Under the pieces are notes generated by a model, which was given only the letters and a program-made list of their open reading frames with translations, was not told where the DNA came from and did no database searches. Source: Candidatus Aegiribacteria sp. (GTDB lineage Bacteria > Fermentibacterota > Fermentibacteria > Fermentibacterales > JCC-6). Taken from it: a stretch of DNA of 17,927 nucleotides. Where the stretch lies: NCBI GenBank assembly GCA_030640155.1, contig DAOWJX010000172.1, positions 1 to 17,927 on the forward strand, read 5' to 3'. This document shows, one piece after another, positions 1 through 7,325 of this stretch (positions are counted from its first letter, which is position 1; each line of letters starts with the position of its first letter). Made by a program: the position numbers and the translations under genes.

Positions 1-618
1 GAAAAGAGACCACCATACCGCTACTGAAAGAAAAACGTATCTCAGAGCAATAGATGCATCAGCAAAACCGAATAAAGATGGTTTTCTGATCATTAGAAGG
101 TTTATTGCCAGAAGGATGCCGCCACCCATGTAGCCGAATGCATATCCTCTCGATGATATAAGATCTCTTCTCTCCGGTGTTGCTACGGAAACAAGCAGTG
201 AATTATAGAAAACATTTGCTCCGGCAAAGCCAATCTGTCCCAGAACAAGGATTCCCAGAACAAGCCAGATATCTCCAGCTCCGGCCATCGAGAGTAAAAC
301 AGCAGCAAGCACACCCATTCCAGTCATTATAGCCAGGAATTGTTTTCTTCTTCCTCCGGCATCAGCTGTAGCTCCGAGGATCGGAGCGAGTATTGCAACG
401 AGGAATGCGGCAAGAGCCATCGCATATCCCCAGAGCGAAGTGGCGTTGCTTGTAAGCTGTTTTCCGAGAAATGCCCAATCTACAGTGTTTCCACCACAAA
501 TTGTCTCAGCAAAGTACACAGGCAATACCGCGGCAATTATAGTTGTAACGAAAGCGGAATTTCCCCAGTCGTACATGCACCAGGCATTCTCAGGCGATAA
601 TCTGAATATTCTTTTCAG
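1..618 (-). CDS. MFS transporter, UMF1/Atg22-like family (partial, 3' end outside window)
   Basis: The reverse strand is open for 206 codons from 618 to the left edge and encodes a hydrophobic polytopic membrane protein, probably an effluxer or permease of unknown substrate. The N-terminal motif YDWGNSAF (residues 16-23) followed by a first membrane helix is the signature of the UMF1/Atg22-like branch of the major facilitator superfamily. GATADAGGRRK (82-92) sits where the MFS loop between helices 2 and 3 carries its D-x-G-RR motif, and SSRGYAFGYMGGG (155-167) also fits UMF1 proteins. At least five membrane segments are visible. No ATG, GTG or TTG precedes YDWGNSAF after the upstream in-frame stop. 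The best start is CTG at 618, with AGGGAGG (complement of 626-632) seven bases upstream. The first in-frame ATG would cut into the signature. Divergent from pckA. Family call confident; start less so. Confidence 0.85.
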   Translation of the reverse strand, partial: MKRIFRLSPENAWCMYDWGNSAFVTTIIAAVLPVYFAETICGGNTVDWAFLGKQLTSNATSLWGYAMALAAFLVAILAPILGATADAGGRRKQFLAIMTGMGVLAAVLLSMAGAGDIWLVLGILVLGQIGFAGANVFYNSLLVSVATPERRDLISSRGYAFGYMGGGILLAINLLMIRKPSLFGFADASIALRYVFLSVAVWWSLF

Positions 619-692
619 AGAAAATCCTCCCTTTCACCGCAAGAACATAAACGGTTGGTGAATTCCTTCAAAGCGCCAGTGTGCGTCCACGC

Positions 693-721
693 TTGTTCGA
701 GCAAAGGCCATGGAGTATTTT
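693..721 (+). promoter_or_regulatory. possible pckA promoter with an overlapping dyad
   Basis: TTGTTC (693-698) and TATTTT (716-721) are separated by 17 bases, a plausible but weak sigma-70-type pair about 50 bases before the pckA start. The -35 hexamer lies in the imperfect palindrome TTGTTCGAGCAA (693-704), which could be an operator. This is pattern matching only. Confidence 0.3.
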
Positions 722-771
722 ATGGAACTTGCATCAGTCCACTTTTAACAACTTTGATCGAAAGGATTCAG

Positions 772-2430
772 ATGACACTTGATCAGTCCGTATCAGAGGT
801 TCTGGATTCGAGAAATAATGTACTGGAGAACATTTCCCGCAGAGAGATGATTAAAAGAGCAGTCGATAACGGAGAAGCTCTTGTAAGCGGTTGTGGTGCT
901 CTTGAAACCTGGACACCTCCGGAGTCTACAGGCAGAAGCCCCAAAGATACGATAATCGTGAAACGCAGTTCAAGTGAAGACACAATTGACTGGACCAGCC
1001 CAAATAATATTCCGGTTGATCAGGAAACCTTTGACATGGTTTTCGAGGATGCATTGAAGGCACTGAAGGAAGTTCCCGAAGTATTTGTCACCGACAGGCT
1101 TATTGGGGCAGAATCTTCGTATTCCCTGCCGGTCAGGACAATAACAGATAAAGCTCTTATCGCTCTATTCACAGACAATATGTTCCGACCATGGGATGAA
1201 ACCGTTGCTGAAAATTCGTGCTTCAGAGACAGACCATTTACACTTATAGCCCTTCCATATCACAAGTTGGATCCGGAGAAATACAAGGGCCGCCTGAGGG
1301 TAGATCCACGACTTGGCCACACCTCGACCATGATGGTTGGCATGGATATGGACAGACGTATTGGGATTGTATTCGGATCGGCCTACTGTGGCAGTGTAAA
1401 AAAGTTGATATTCACCGTAATGAACTATTATCTTCCTGAAGAAGGTATTCTTCCTCTTCATTGCAGCGCGAACGAGGGTCTCGACGGCAGAAGCGCTCTC
1501 CTTCTTGGACTCTCAGGAACCGGAAAGACAACACTTTCAGCAGATCCTTCAAGAGCTTTACTCGGAGATGACGAACATGGCTGGAGTGATTCAGGAATAG
1601 CGAATTTTGAAAACGGATGCTATGCAAAACTTATTAATCTCAGCAAAAAAAATGAACCCGAGATATTTAATGCCTGCTTCCATATTGATGATTACCTTGA
1701 ACATGGATCCATTATCGAAAATACCATGATGTATCCTGATGGTCACTTTGATCTGTATGATGACAGACTTACACCAAACTCCAGAGGCTCATATCCGCTT
1801 CGCTACCTCTCCAACACAAAGGAATTATCTATGGCCGGGCATCCGGTAACAATTCTTTTTCTCACAGCTGATGCAAACGGTGTAATACCTCCAATTTCAA
1901 AGCTCAACAGAGGACAGTCCATGTTCTGGTTCCTTATGGGCTACACCAGTAAGCTTGCTGGAACCGAAACCGGGATAACTGAGCCTGTCAGCACATTCTC
2001 TCGCTTCTTCGGCGAACCCTTCATGCCCCGAAATCCGGAGGTTTACGCTTCCATGCTTGGTCAGAGAATGGATGCGCACGGAACAGAAGTATACCTTATC
2101 AATACTGGCTGGAGCGGTGGTCCTTATGGAGTTGGTTCAAGGATAGACCTTCCCCTCACTCGGATAATGGTGCATACTGTACTTTCCGGAAAACTCAACG
2201 ATGTGAGCTTTCATGAAGATCCAGTATTTCGCGTGATGGTTCCGGATACCTGTCCTGGATTGCCTGATGATTCGATGCTTGATCCTGTGAATACCTGGAG
2301 CGATCGGGAAGCCTACAGGAACCGTGCAGAGAAGCTGGCTTCAGAATTCAAGGCACATTTCGACAAAGCGTATGGGGACAAGGGTATCTCGGAGGAGATA
2401 TCGCGCGAATGTCCTGGAGGCATTGCTTAA
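772..2430 (+). CDS. pckA: ATP-dependent phosphoenolpyruvate carboxykinase
   Basis: Converts oxaloacetate and ATP to phosphoenolpyruvate, CO2 and ADP in the cytoplasm, the entry step of gluconeogenesis; in some anaerobes it runs in reverse as a CO2-fixing step. The 552-residue product is close to the usual ~540. Visible signatures are the substrate-binding ESTGRSPKD near residue 51, the KK pair at 210-211, HCSAN at 230-234, the P-loop GLSGTGKTT (246-254), the metal-binding DDEHGW (266-271) and the C-terminal NTGWSGGPYGVG. One conserved position differs: the usual EGGCYAK reads ENGCYAK (280-286). I chose ATG 772 because AAAGGA (761-766) lies just upstream and the protein then begins where the family does. 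The frame is open back to an ATG at 655, but that leader has no family resemblance. Monocistronic as far as can be seen, followed by a tRNA gene. Confidence 0.96.
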   Translation: MTLDQSVSEVLDSRNNVLENISRREMIKRAVDNGEALVSGCGALETWTPPESTGRSPKDTIIVKRSSSEDTIDWTSPNNIPVDQETFDMVFEDALKALKEVPEVFVTDRLIGAESSYSLPVRTITDKALIALFTDNMFRPWDETVAENSCFRDRPFTLIALPYHKLDPEKYKGRLRVDPRLGHTSTMMVGMDMDRRIGIVFGSAYCGSVKKLIFTVMNYYLPEEGILPLHCSANEGLDGRSALLLGLSGTGKTTLSADPSRALLGDDEHGWSDSGIANFENGCYAKLINLSKKNEPEIFNACFHIDDYLEHGSIIENTMMYPDGHFDLYDDRLTPNSRGSYPLRYLSNTKELSMAGHPVTILFLTADANGVIPPISKLNRGQSMFWFLMGYTSKLAGTETGITEPVSTFSRFFGEPFMPRNPEVYASMLGQRMDAHGTEVYLINTGWSGGPYGVGSRIDLPLTRIMVHTVLSGKLNDVSFHEDPVFRVMVPDTCPGLPDDSMLDPVNTWSDREAYRNRAEKLASEFKAHFDKAYGDKGISEEISRECPGGIA

Positions 2431-2489
2431 GTAATGCGTGGATTAATTTAGGCGGACCCTGTCCGGAAATCCTTGAATGGTTTCTGAAG

Positions 2490-2518
2490 TTGACAGATTA
2501 CCGTATATTATCTATCAA
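2490..2518 (+). promoter_or_regulatory. probable promoter of tRNA-Ser
   Basis: A perfect -35 box TTGACA (2490-2495) is followed after exactly 17 bases by TATCAA (2513-2518, four of six consensus bases). The tRNA begins 13 bases after the -10 box, so transcription would start a few bases before its mature 5' end. Confidence 0.65.
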
Positions 2519-2531
2519 TTAATGCTTGCGC

Positions 2532-2624
2532 GGAGAGATGTCCGAGCTGGTCGAAGGAGCACGGTTGGAAACCGTGTAGAGCGTGTATTCGTTCTCGAGG
2601 GTTCGAATCCCTCTCTCTCCGCCA
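2532..2624 (+). tRNA. tRNA-Ser (anticodon GGA)
   Basis: A complete cloverleaf with a long variable arm, as expected for serine. The acceptor stem GGAGAGA pairs with TCTCTCC (2614-2620), followed by discriminator G and an encoded CCA (2622-2624). The anticodon stem CACGG/CCGTG encloses loop TTGGAAA, placing anticodon GGA at 2567-2569, which reads UCC and UCU. The T arm carries GTTCGAATC. Confidence 0.97.
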
Positions 2625-2705
2625 CCCTGGCCGTATGCCGATTTCAGATGTTCTGAGTATCTTTCAGTGAGCTTATTGAGTCTTATTTGCATATGATCTA
2701 CGGTG

Positions 2706-2711
2706 TATAAG
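2706..2711 (+). promoter_or_regulatory. possible -10 element upstream of the TPR-like gene
   Basis: TATAAG (2706-2711) matches five of six -10 consensus bases and lies about 24 bases before the start of the next gene, with a TG dinucleotide immediately upstream. No convincing -35 box is at the right distance (TTATTT at 2683). The gene could instead be read through from the tRNA, since no terminator is visible between them. Confidence 0.35.
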
Positions 2712-2734
2712 GTTTTTTCATCAGGGAGGATTAT

Positions 2735-4450
2735 ATGTCTGATACGTTTACCGATGAAACTTACAATACTCTTTGCAGAGATGCTGAAAATTACCTTGCA
2801 GGTGGATCTCCTGAACAGGCTCGAGAGCTTTTACTTAAGGCTATATCGCTTATCGGAACCAGACCCAGGGCAAGAAGTATTCTTTCCGATACCTGTATGA
2901 GTATGGAACTCTGGTCTGAAGCCCGGTCTCAGCTGGAAATACTTATTACACTTGAAGATGGTAATGTAGGTAATAATTTCAGGTTAGCTCAGGTTCTGGA
3001 GGAGCTTGGGGAATATCAGCTTGCGTTTGATAATTACAGTGTAGTACTTGAAGATGAACCAGACCATCATGGTGCAGGGGTCGCCTTAAAGCGGATTGTC
3101 GCAAGAACAAAAGAATCAGGTGTGAATCTTGCCGACATATTTGCTGCATCCAGTGGCAAAACAGAAACTTCCTCCGATTCTGCACCGGATGAAAAACAGG
3201 ATAATGAACAACTCAGGGAGGGTATTCAGGTGTTTCCCGACGTTCCAACCGATAGCTTATTTGCTGATTCAGAGGATGAAAAAGAGAACAGTATCGAGAG
3301 ACTTCTCAAGAATATAGGATTATCCCCCGATGAATCTGAAGAGGAAGAATCAGATGATATCTCAAAATTGCTTGAGAATATAGGGGTTTCAACTTCTGAG
3401 ACTCTCCAGTCTGTTTTCTCAGAATCCGGTGTAAAGGAGACAGACACATCAGACAGCTTAAAAACAGATAGTACTGAAGACTCAGAATCCGGCGGCCAGG
3501 GAGATACAGAGTTAACTGACAAAGAGATTACTGATACGAAAAAGAAACCGACTGGCCCAACTCTGGATGAAATCTTCGGTACAGCGTTAACTCCTTCTGC
3601 GGGTGAAGAAGAAATTAAAAAATCAGGTGAAGAAGTAACAGAAACTGTTGAGGGAAAAGCGCCGGAACAGGAAGAAGAGAGTGTACAGGAAGATTCCGAT
3701 CAGCCAGCTTCAGATACTGAAACTGGAGTCCCGGATACTGCAGAGGAAAGTGAATCACTTCAGGCGATCTTAGACGATGCAGAAACGGAAAAAGCTCCTA
3801 CCGAAAGTATCGAAGAAGAAACCATTGAGGAAGGCGAATCCGATTCTTCTCGTATTGAAGTTCTGATAGGTAAGGCTCAGGAGGAAGAAACTGCTTTTGA
3901 GGAAGAAGAAGCCGAAGAACAGGTTCAGGAAGAGGAAACCGCTCTGAGATTTGATCCCTGGTCCATAGATTCAGGACTGCTTACCGTCCATCTGACGTCC
4001 GGATCAGTTAATATTGATCGATGCTTGCTAACTGTATTCGAGGATACTCTTTCTGTTGATATCAATGAAGACGGAACCTGCAATATTGTCGGCTGCGGAA
4101 CCTTCCTGCTGAACTGTGGTCCTGTGGAACCGCTGATTCTGGAATTGTCAGAGAACATGACAGTTCGGCTCAGTACTCTGATCCTTACTACCGGATCGAT
4201 AAGTTCTGAACCACTTGATGGTCAAAAGGATAAATCGCTTGCTGTATTGAAGGATCAGGTGGATATGAAAGGTGTATTCAGAACTCCTTCTCCAGTACGT
4301 GTTATTCTACTTGGAGGGAATAAGCGGATTTTCAACGTCAGAACTGCATCCATAATCGCTTCAGATCCAGGAATAGTACTATCAAACGAGAATTCCCCGG
4401 ATGATTACACAGCGATAACTGGGTTTGGGAAACTCTATCTCATCGAGTGA
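2735..4450 (+). CDS. TPR-like / acidic linker / beta-rich C-terminal domain protein of unknown function
   Basis: 571 residues, not recognised as a named protein. Residues about 8-125 are helical, with alternating short helices that look like two or three tetratricopeptide repeats (around 29-42 and 83-105), a protein-protein interaction scaffold. Residues 135-405 are a very acidic, Glu/Ser/Asp-rich and probably disordered linker. It is punctuated by short hydrophobic motifs such as LLKNIGLS (190-197), LLENIGVS (212-219) and LDEIFGTAL (277-285). Residues about 406-571 are beta-rich, with repeated short strands and Gly turns (LTSGSVNI, VGCGTFLLNCG, GGNKRIFNVRT, TGFGKLYLIE). This recalls the AIM24-type beta fold, but only loosely. 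There is no signal peptide or membrane segment, so it is probably cytoplasmic. ATG 2735 follows AGGGAGGATT. It stands alone between two tRNA genes. Confidence 0.9.
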   Translation: MSDTFTDETYNTLCRDAENYLAGGSPEQARELLLKAISLIGTRPRARSILSDTCMSMELWSEARSQLEILITLEDGNVGNNFRLAQVLEELGEYQLAFDNYSVVLEDEPDHHGAGVALKRIVARTKESGVNLADIFAASSGKTETSSDSAPDEKQDNEQLREGIQVFPDVPTDSLFADSEDEKENSIERLLKNIGLSPDESEEEESDDISKLLENIGVSTSETLQSVFSESGVKETDTSDSLKTDSTEDSESGGQGDTELTDKEITDTKKKPTGPTLDEIFGTALTPSAGEEEIKKSGEEVTETVEGKAPEQEEESVQEDSDQPASDTETGVPDTAEESESLQAILDDAETEKAPTESIEEETIEEGESDSSRIEVLIGKAQEEETAFEEEEAEEQVQEEETALRFDPWSIDSGLLTVHLTSGSVNIDRCLLTVFEDTLSVDINEDGTCNIVGCGTFLLNCGPVEPLILELSENMTVRLSTLILTTGSISSEPLDGQKDKSLAVLKDQVDMKGVFRTPSPVRVILLGGNKRIFNVRTASIIASDPGIVLSNENSPDDYTAITGFGKLYLIE

Positions 4451-4677
4451 ACTCTAGGAGCTTGTTCGATAATGTGCATCGAGCAGAAGAGCCTTGCAGC
4501 TGAGATAGAATGTTCGGAGATTTGAGGATAATACTGAAAGTATTCGACGCCAATATGCGAAGATCATAGCCAGCTGTGTGGGTTGTTTTATACCGATGCT
4601 TCATTGTCGGACATGCTCCAAGGAGAATGGTACACTTATTCATCTTCGGAATTATTTCAGAATTGCATCCTGTCGGT
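4451..4677 (+). other. non-coding stretch before tRNA-Ala, nothing firm
   Basis: About 227 bases with no convincing gene. The only structure I see is a perfect six-pair inverted repeat with a three-base loop, AATACT-GAA-AGTATT, near 4529-4543. It lacks a following T run and so is not a standard terminator. No strong promoter pair for the downstream tRNA is visible; CAGAAT at 4658-4663 is the best weak -10 candidate. Confidence 0.4.
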
Positions 4678-4753
4678 GGGGATGTAGCTCAGTTGGAAGA
4701 GCGCTGCCTTCGCAAGGCAGAGGTCGGCGGTTCGATCCCGCTCATCTCCACCA
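4678..4753 (+). tRNA. tRNA-Ala (anticodon CGC)
   Basis: A full cloverleaf. The acceptor stem GGGGATG pairs with CATCTCC (4743-4749) and includes a G3:U70 wobble, the classic alanine identity element. Discriminator A (4750) and encoded CCA (4751-4753) follow. The anticodon stem CTGCC/GGCAG encloses TTCGCAA, giving anticodon CGC at 4701-4703, which reads GCG. The T arm is GGCGGTTCGATCCCGCT. Confidence 0.97.
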
Positions 4754-4770
4754 TTTAATGCTGGAAAAAC

Positions 4771-5571
4771 ATGAGGAATAGTAAAATAGAGATTGCCTGG
4801 CTGAATCAGCCGGGGCGTATATCAATGAAAATGGCATCGGTTTCAGACGGCTTTCAAGCCTCACCTCCATATGCGAGTGTAGTTATTGTCGCAGAATGTG
4901 AAAAGGATGATCCCGTCTGTGCCATGACATCTGCCGCTATAGTAAGGGACACATTTGCGGAGGGAGTAGCGTACGGTGTTGAAGATGCGTTGAACAACGC
5001 TTTCGACGAAGTTGCAAAGAAGAACTCTGAAAATGGACATGACTCTTGCTCGATTGCTTCTATCGCGGTTCTTGATTGTGAAGTCCGGGTTGTCAGCACA
5101 GGGACATGCCATGCATTTATTACGAATGGAGCATTTCAGGGGGAGAGCATTTCAGGAGATTCTTTGAATATTGATGTTCGTCCCCATCGGTTTGTATTGA
5201 AATATGGTCAATCTGTAATCCTTGTAACTCACGGACTCAGAAAACTTATTGGTTCCGTTGTTGCTTCCAGGCATATATCCGTCTATAACGATCCACTTGC
5301 CAAATGCCTTGAAGAGATGGTCGCGGAAACTCGCATCAGATTCAGAAAGAAAGGCGGTTCAATTGCCGCAGTGAGATTTGGGTCAGATTCAAAGAGGATT
5401 ACTGAACTCTTGAAAAAGTATGGTATTTTCATAGTGCTGTTCGGAGCTCTGGTGCTTATTGCGCTTTCAATTCTATGTAATAAACGGGAATACATTAATG
5501 GAAATTCCGGTACTGAATCACCGGACTCTACAGCTTCCTCAGAGGAGATTGTTATGCCTCTGAACATGTAA
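4771..5571 (+). CDS. PP2C/PPM-like domain protein with one C-terminal membrane helix, probable pseudophosphatase
   Basis: 266 residues. The order of segments follows a bacterial PPM (PP2C) Ser/Thr phosphatase: ASVVIVAE (35-42) where such enzymes read VADG, CSIASIAVLDCEVRVVSTGTC (93-113) where they read T-x-V-x-A and then GDS, LKYGQSVILVTHGL (143-156) where they read L-x-x-GD-x-L-x-L-x-SDGL, and GGSIAAVRF (195-203) where they read DNxTxxxV. At each site the metal-binding Asp is replaced (E42-C43, T112, H154, G195-G196), so catalysis is doubtful and a binding or regulatory role is more likely. Residues about 217-236 form one transmembrane helix, followed by a 30-residue Ser/Glu-rich tail, presumably outside the membrane. 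ATG 4771 lies only 17 bases after the tRNA-Ala CCA and has a weak GGAAA ribosome site; ATG 4825 is a less likely alternative. Fold assignment is by motif order and remains an inference. Confidence 0.85.
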   Translation: MRNSKIEIAWLNQPGRISMKMASVSDGFQASPPYASVVIVAECEKDDPVCAMTSAAIVRDTFAEGVAYGVEDALNNAFDEVAKKNSENGHDSCSIASIAVLDCEVRVVSTGTCHAFITNGAFQGESISGDSLNIDVRPHRFVLKYGQSVILVTHGLRKLIGSVVASRHISVYNDPLAKCLEEMVAETRIRFRKKGGSIAAVRFGSDSKRITELLKKYGIFIVLFGALVLIALSILCNKREYINGNSGTESPDSTASSEEIVMPLNM

Positions 5572-5588
5572 TGAATAGAAACCCCCAC

Positions 5589-5617
5589 TTCTCTCATTTA
5601 TCTCCCGGAAGTATATT
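5589..5617 (+). promoter_or_regulatory. probable promoter of the SRP RNA operon
   Basis: TATATT (5612-5617) matches five of six -10 bases and ends seven bases before the paired 5' end of the SRP RNA at 5624, the expected distance to a start site. The hexamer 17 bases upstream (TTCTCT, 5589-5594) is a poor -35 box. No terminator separates this promoter from dnaX and the genes beyond. Confidence 0.5.
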
Positions 5618-5623
5618 CTTTCC

Positions 5624-5895
5624 GCTGGCCGTGCTGGGCGGGGAGCTAGCGGTGCCCTGTACCCGCAATCCGCTATAGCGGGGCTGAGATACTCTGTGCG
5701 GCATTGCACAACGAGTCTGTTTCATTGTAAGCGGTGTTGATAATCAGGACTTGAGCAACGCCAGCCCGCGAACTCCGTCAGGACCGGAAGGTAGCAGCGG
5801 TAAGCGGAGACTGTCGGGTGACTCAGGCCAACCTGATTTGAGCTGGCTGCATTTTACGGTTCGTGAAGCATGTCCAGCAGATTTGTACGGCCAGC
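5624..5895 (+). ncRNA. ffs: signal recognition particle RNA, large bacterial type (with Alu domain)
   Basis: About 272 nt. The RNA scaffold of the signal recognition particle binds Ffh and targets nascent membrane and secreted proteins. The 5' part carries the bacterial Alu-domain consensus, GGGCGGGGAGCTAGCGGTGC followed by CCTGTACCCGCAATCCGCTA. The S-domain tip is unmistakable: GTCAGGACCGGAAGGTAGCA with a GGAA tetraloop at 5786-5789. The ends close perfectly over nine pairs, GCTGGCCGT (5624-5632) with ACGGCCAGC (5887-5895), which fixes the boundaries. This is the long Bacillus-type RNA rather than the ~110 nt 4.5S form of Proteobacteria. It lies immediately upstream of dnaX, as in Bacillus subtilis (scr-dnaX-yaaK-recR). 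Confidence 0.95.
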
Positions 5896-5916
5896 ATTCC
5901 CCGATTGGAGGTTTGC

Positions 5917-7299
5917 TTGAGTTATCTGGTTTTTGCGCGAAAGTGGCGTCCTCAATCTTTTGAAGAGGTTCTTTCTCAGGATCATGTGACTGTTACTCTC
6001 AGAAATGCAATTGAAACCGGCAGGATTGGACATGCGTACCTGATGACCGGTCCTCGCGGAGTTGGGAAGACCACAACTGCGCGAATACTTGCAAAGGCTC
6101 TGAACTGTGAAAACGGACCAACTCCGACTCCGTGCCAGGAATGTGATTCCTGCAGACAGATTGCCGCCGGTACTCACATTGATGTTCTGGAAATTGACGG
6201 TGCAAGCAATAGAGGTATTGATCAGATCAGGGATCTCCGCGAGAAAGCCAGATACGCAACAGTATCAGGAAGATACAAAATCTACATCATCGATGAGGTT
6301 CACATGCTTACAAATGAGGCTTTCAACGCTCTGTTAAAGATCCTGGAAGAACCTCCTGATTCTGTGGTTTTTATCTTTGCAACTACCCGGCCGAGGAAAG
6401 TACCTGACACGATTCTCAGCAGATGCCAGCGATTTGATTTCAAACGGATCTCTGTAACTGATATGTCCGGATATCTTCAAAGGGAAGCCTCTAAAGAGGG
6501 AATCAAACTTGATTCCACAGCACTTAGTCTCGTGTGCAGATCCAGCGACGGAAGTATGCGGGATGCTCTTTCATTGATGGATCAGCTTGTAAGTTTTTCA
6601 GGCACCGAGATCCGTGGCGAGGAAGTAGTGAAACTTCTTGGTATCGTAGAGATCGACCTTCTTGCAGTTATTACTTCAAATATATTAGCAGGAGAGACAG
6701 CGAAAGCTATCGATTCGGTTTCCGCAGCACTTGCAAGAGGTTATGGTGTGGATGAATTGATAGATGCTTTGACTGTTTTCCTTCGTAATTTACTTCTGAT
6801 TGTTTCCGGTGCTTCAGGAAGTCTGGAAGATGTTCCGGATTCTGAAATTGAACTTCTTAAATCAATAGCGCCGAATATTCCTGATGTGGCTGTTCTCAAC
6901 ATCCTGAGAATTATCAGCGGAGCCGCAATGCAGGTCAAACGAAGTAATCTTCCCAGAGTTGTTCTTGAGACTGCGATAATGACAGCCTCCAAACTATCTT
7001 GTGTATTTCCTATAAGCGATCTACCTGCTGTAGCTGTGACAATCGCACGGAATGAAGCTGAGGTTGACCCTGCATCACGTGAAGTGATTACAAAGGACTC
7101 GTACGAAGATCCGCAGGAAGATTCGAAGGATACTCAGAACCCGCACCCGCACCCATGCGAAGATCCACACGAAGATAAAGGTAAAGCCAAAGGTCAAGGC
7201 GAAGGCGAAGAAGAGGATGCTACTTCAAAAAACAGCATCGATGAAGAGAAGGAAAAGGAGATTTCCCGGAAGATCTTAGGCCTGTTTGATGCCGTTTGA
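5917..7299 (+). CDS. dnaX: DNA polymerase III subunit gamma/tau, short form
   Basis: The clamp-loader ATPase of the replicative polymerase. The 460-residue product begins with the family hallmark MSYLVFARKWRP. It has Walker A GPRGVGKTT (45-53), the zinc-binding cysteines C64, C73, C76 and C79, Walker B DEVH (126-129), the sensor/arginine-finger SRC (168-170) and sensor 2 GSMRDALSLMDQ. The AAA+ and collar regions are complete. The C-terminus from about residue 385 is only a highly charged, repetitive tail (HPHP, then K/E/G-rich) with no recognisable tau domains, so the gene seems to encode a gamma-like product. I set the start at TTG 5917, ten bases after the onset of a GGAGG ribosome site (5907-5911). 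An earlier in-frame ATG at 5863 lies inside the SRP RNA. The next gene, ybaB, begins 26 bases after its stop. Confidence 0.95.
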   Translation: MSYLVFARKWRPQSFEEVLSQDHVTVTLRNAIETGRIGHAYLMTGPRGVGKTTTARILAKALNCENGPTPTPCQECDSCRQIAAGTHIDVLEIDGASNRGIDQIRDLREKARYATVSGRYKIYIIDEVHMLTNEAFNALLKILEEPPDSVVFIFATTRPRKVPDTILSRCQRFDFKRISVTDMSGYLQREASKEGIKLDSTALSLVCRSSDGSMRDALSLMDQLVSFSGTEIRGEEVVKLLGIVEIDLLAVITSNILAGETAKAIDSVSAALARGYGVDELIDALTVFLRNLLLIVSGASGSLEDVPDSEIELLKSIAPNIPDVAVLNILRIISGAAMQVKRSNLPRVVLETAIMTASKLSCVFPISDLPAVAVTIARNEAEVDPASREVITKDSYEDPQEDSKDTQNPHPHPCEDPHEDKGKAKGQGEGEEEDATSKNSIDEEKEKEISRKILGLFDAV

Positions 7300-7325
7300 T
7301 CTGTCCGGAGTATGCAGGAGGATTA

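Noticed and set aside
655..771. pckA starting at ATG 655
   Set aside because: The extra 39 residues are Cys-rich without resemblance to the family, there is no ribosome site at 655, and ATG 772 has one.
2453..2465. Hairpin CGGAC-CCT-GTCCG as a rho-independent terminator of pckA
   Set aside because: The stem is perfect but short and no T run follows; another short stem at 2420-2437 overlapping the stop codon has the same defect.
4578..4781. Open frames of 60-67 codons across tRNA-Ala
   Set aside because: They translate through the tRNA gene and have no ribosome site or family features.
5863..5916. dnaX starting at ATG 5863
   Set aside because: That start lies inside the closing helix region of the SRP RNA; TTG 5917 has GGAGG upstream and gives the canonical N-terminus.
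7140..7215. Tandem repeat or CRISPR-like array in the dnaX tail
   Set aside because: Short imperfect codon-level repetition (HPHP, GEGE) without spaced identical repeats; it is low-complexity coding sequence.
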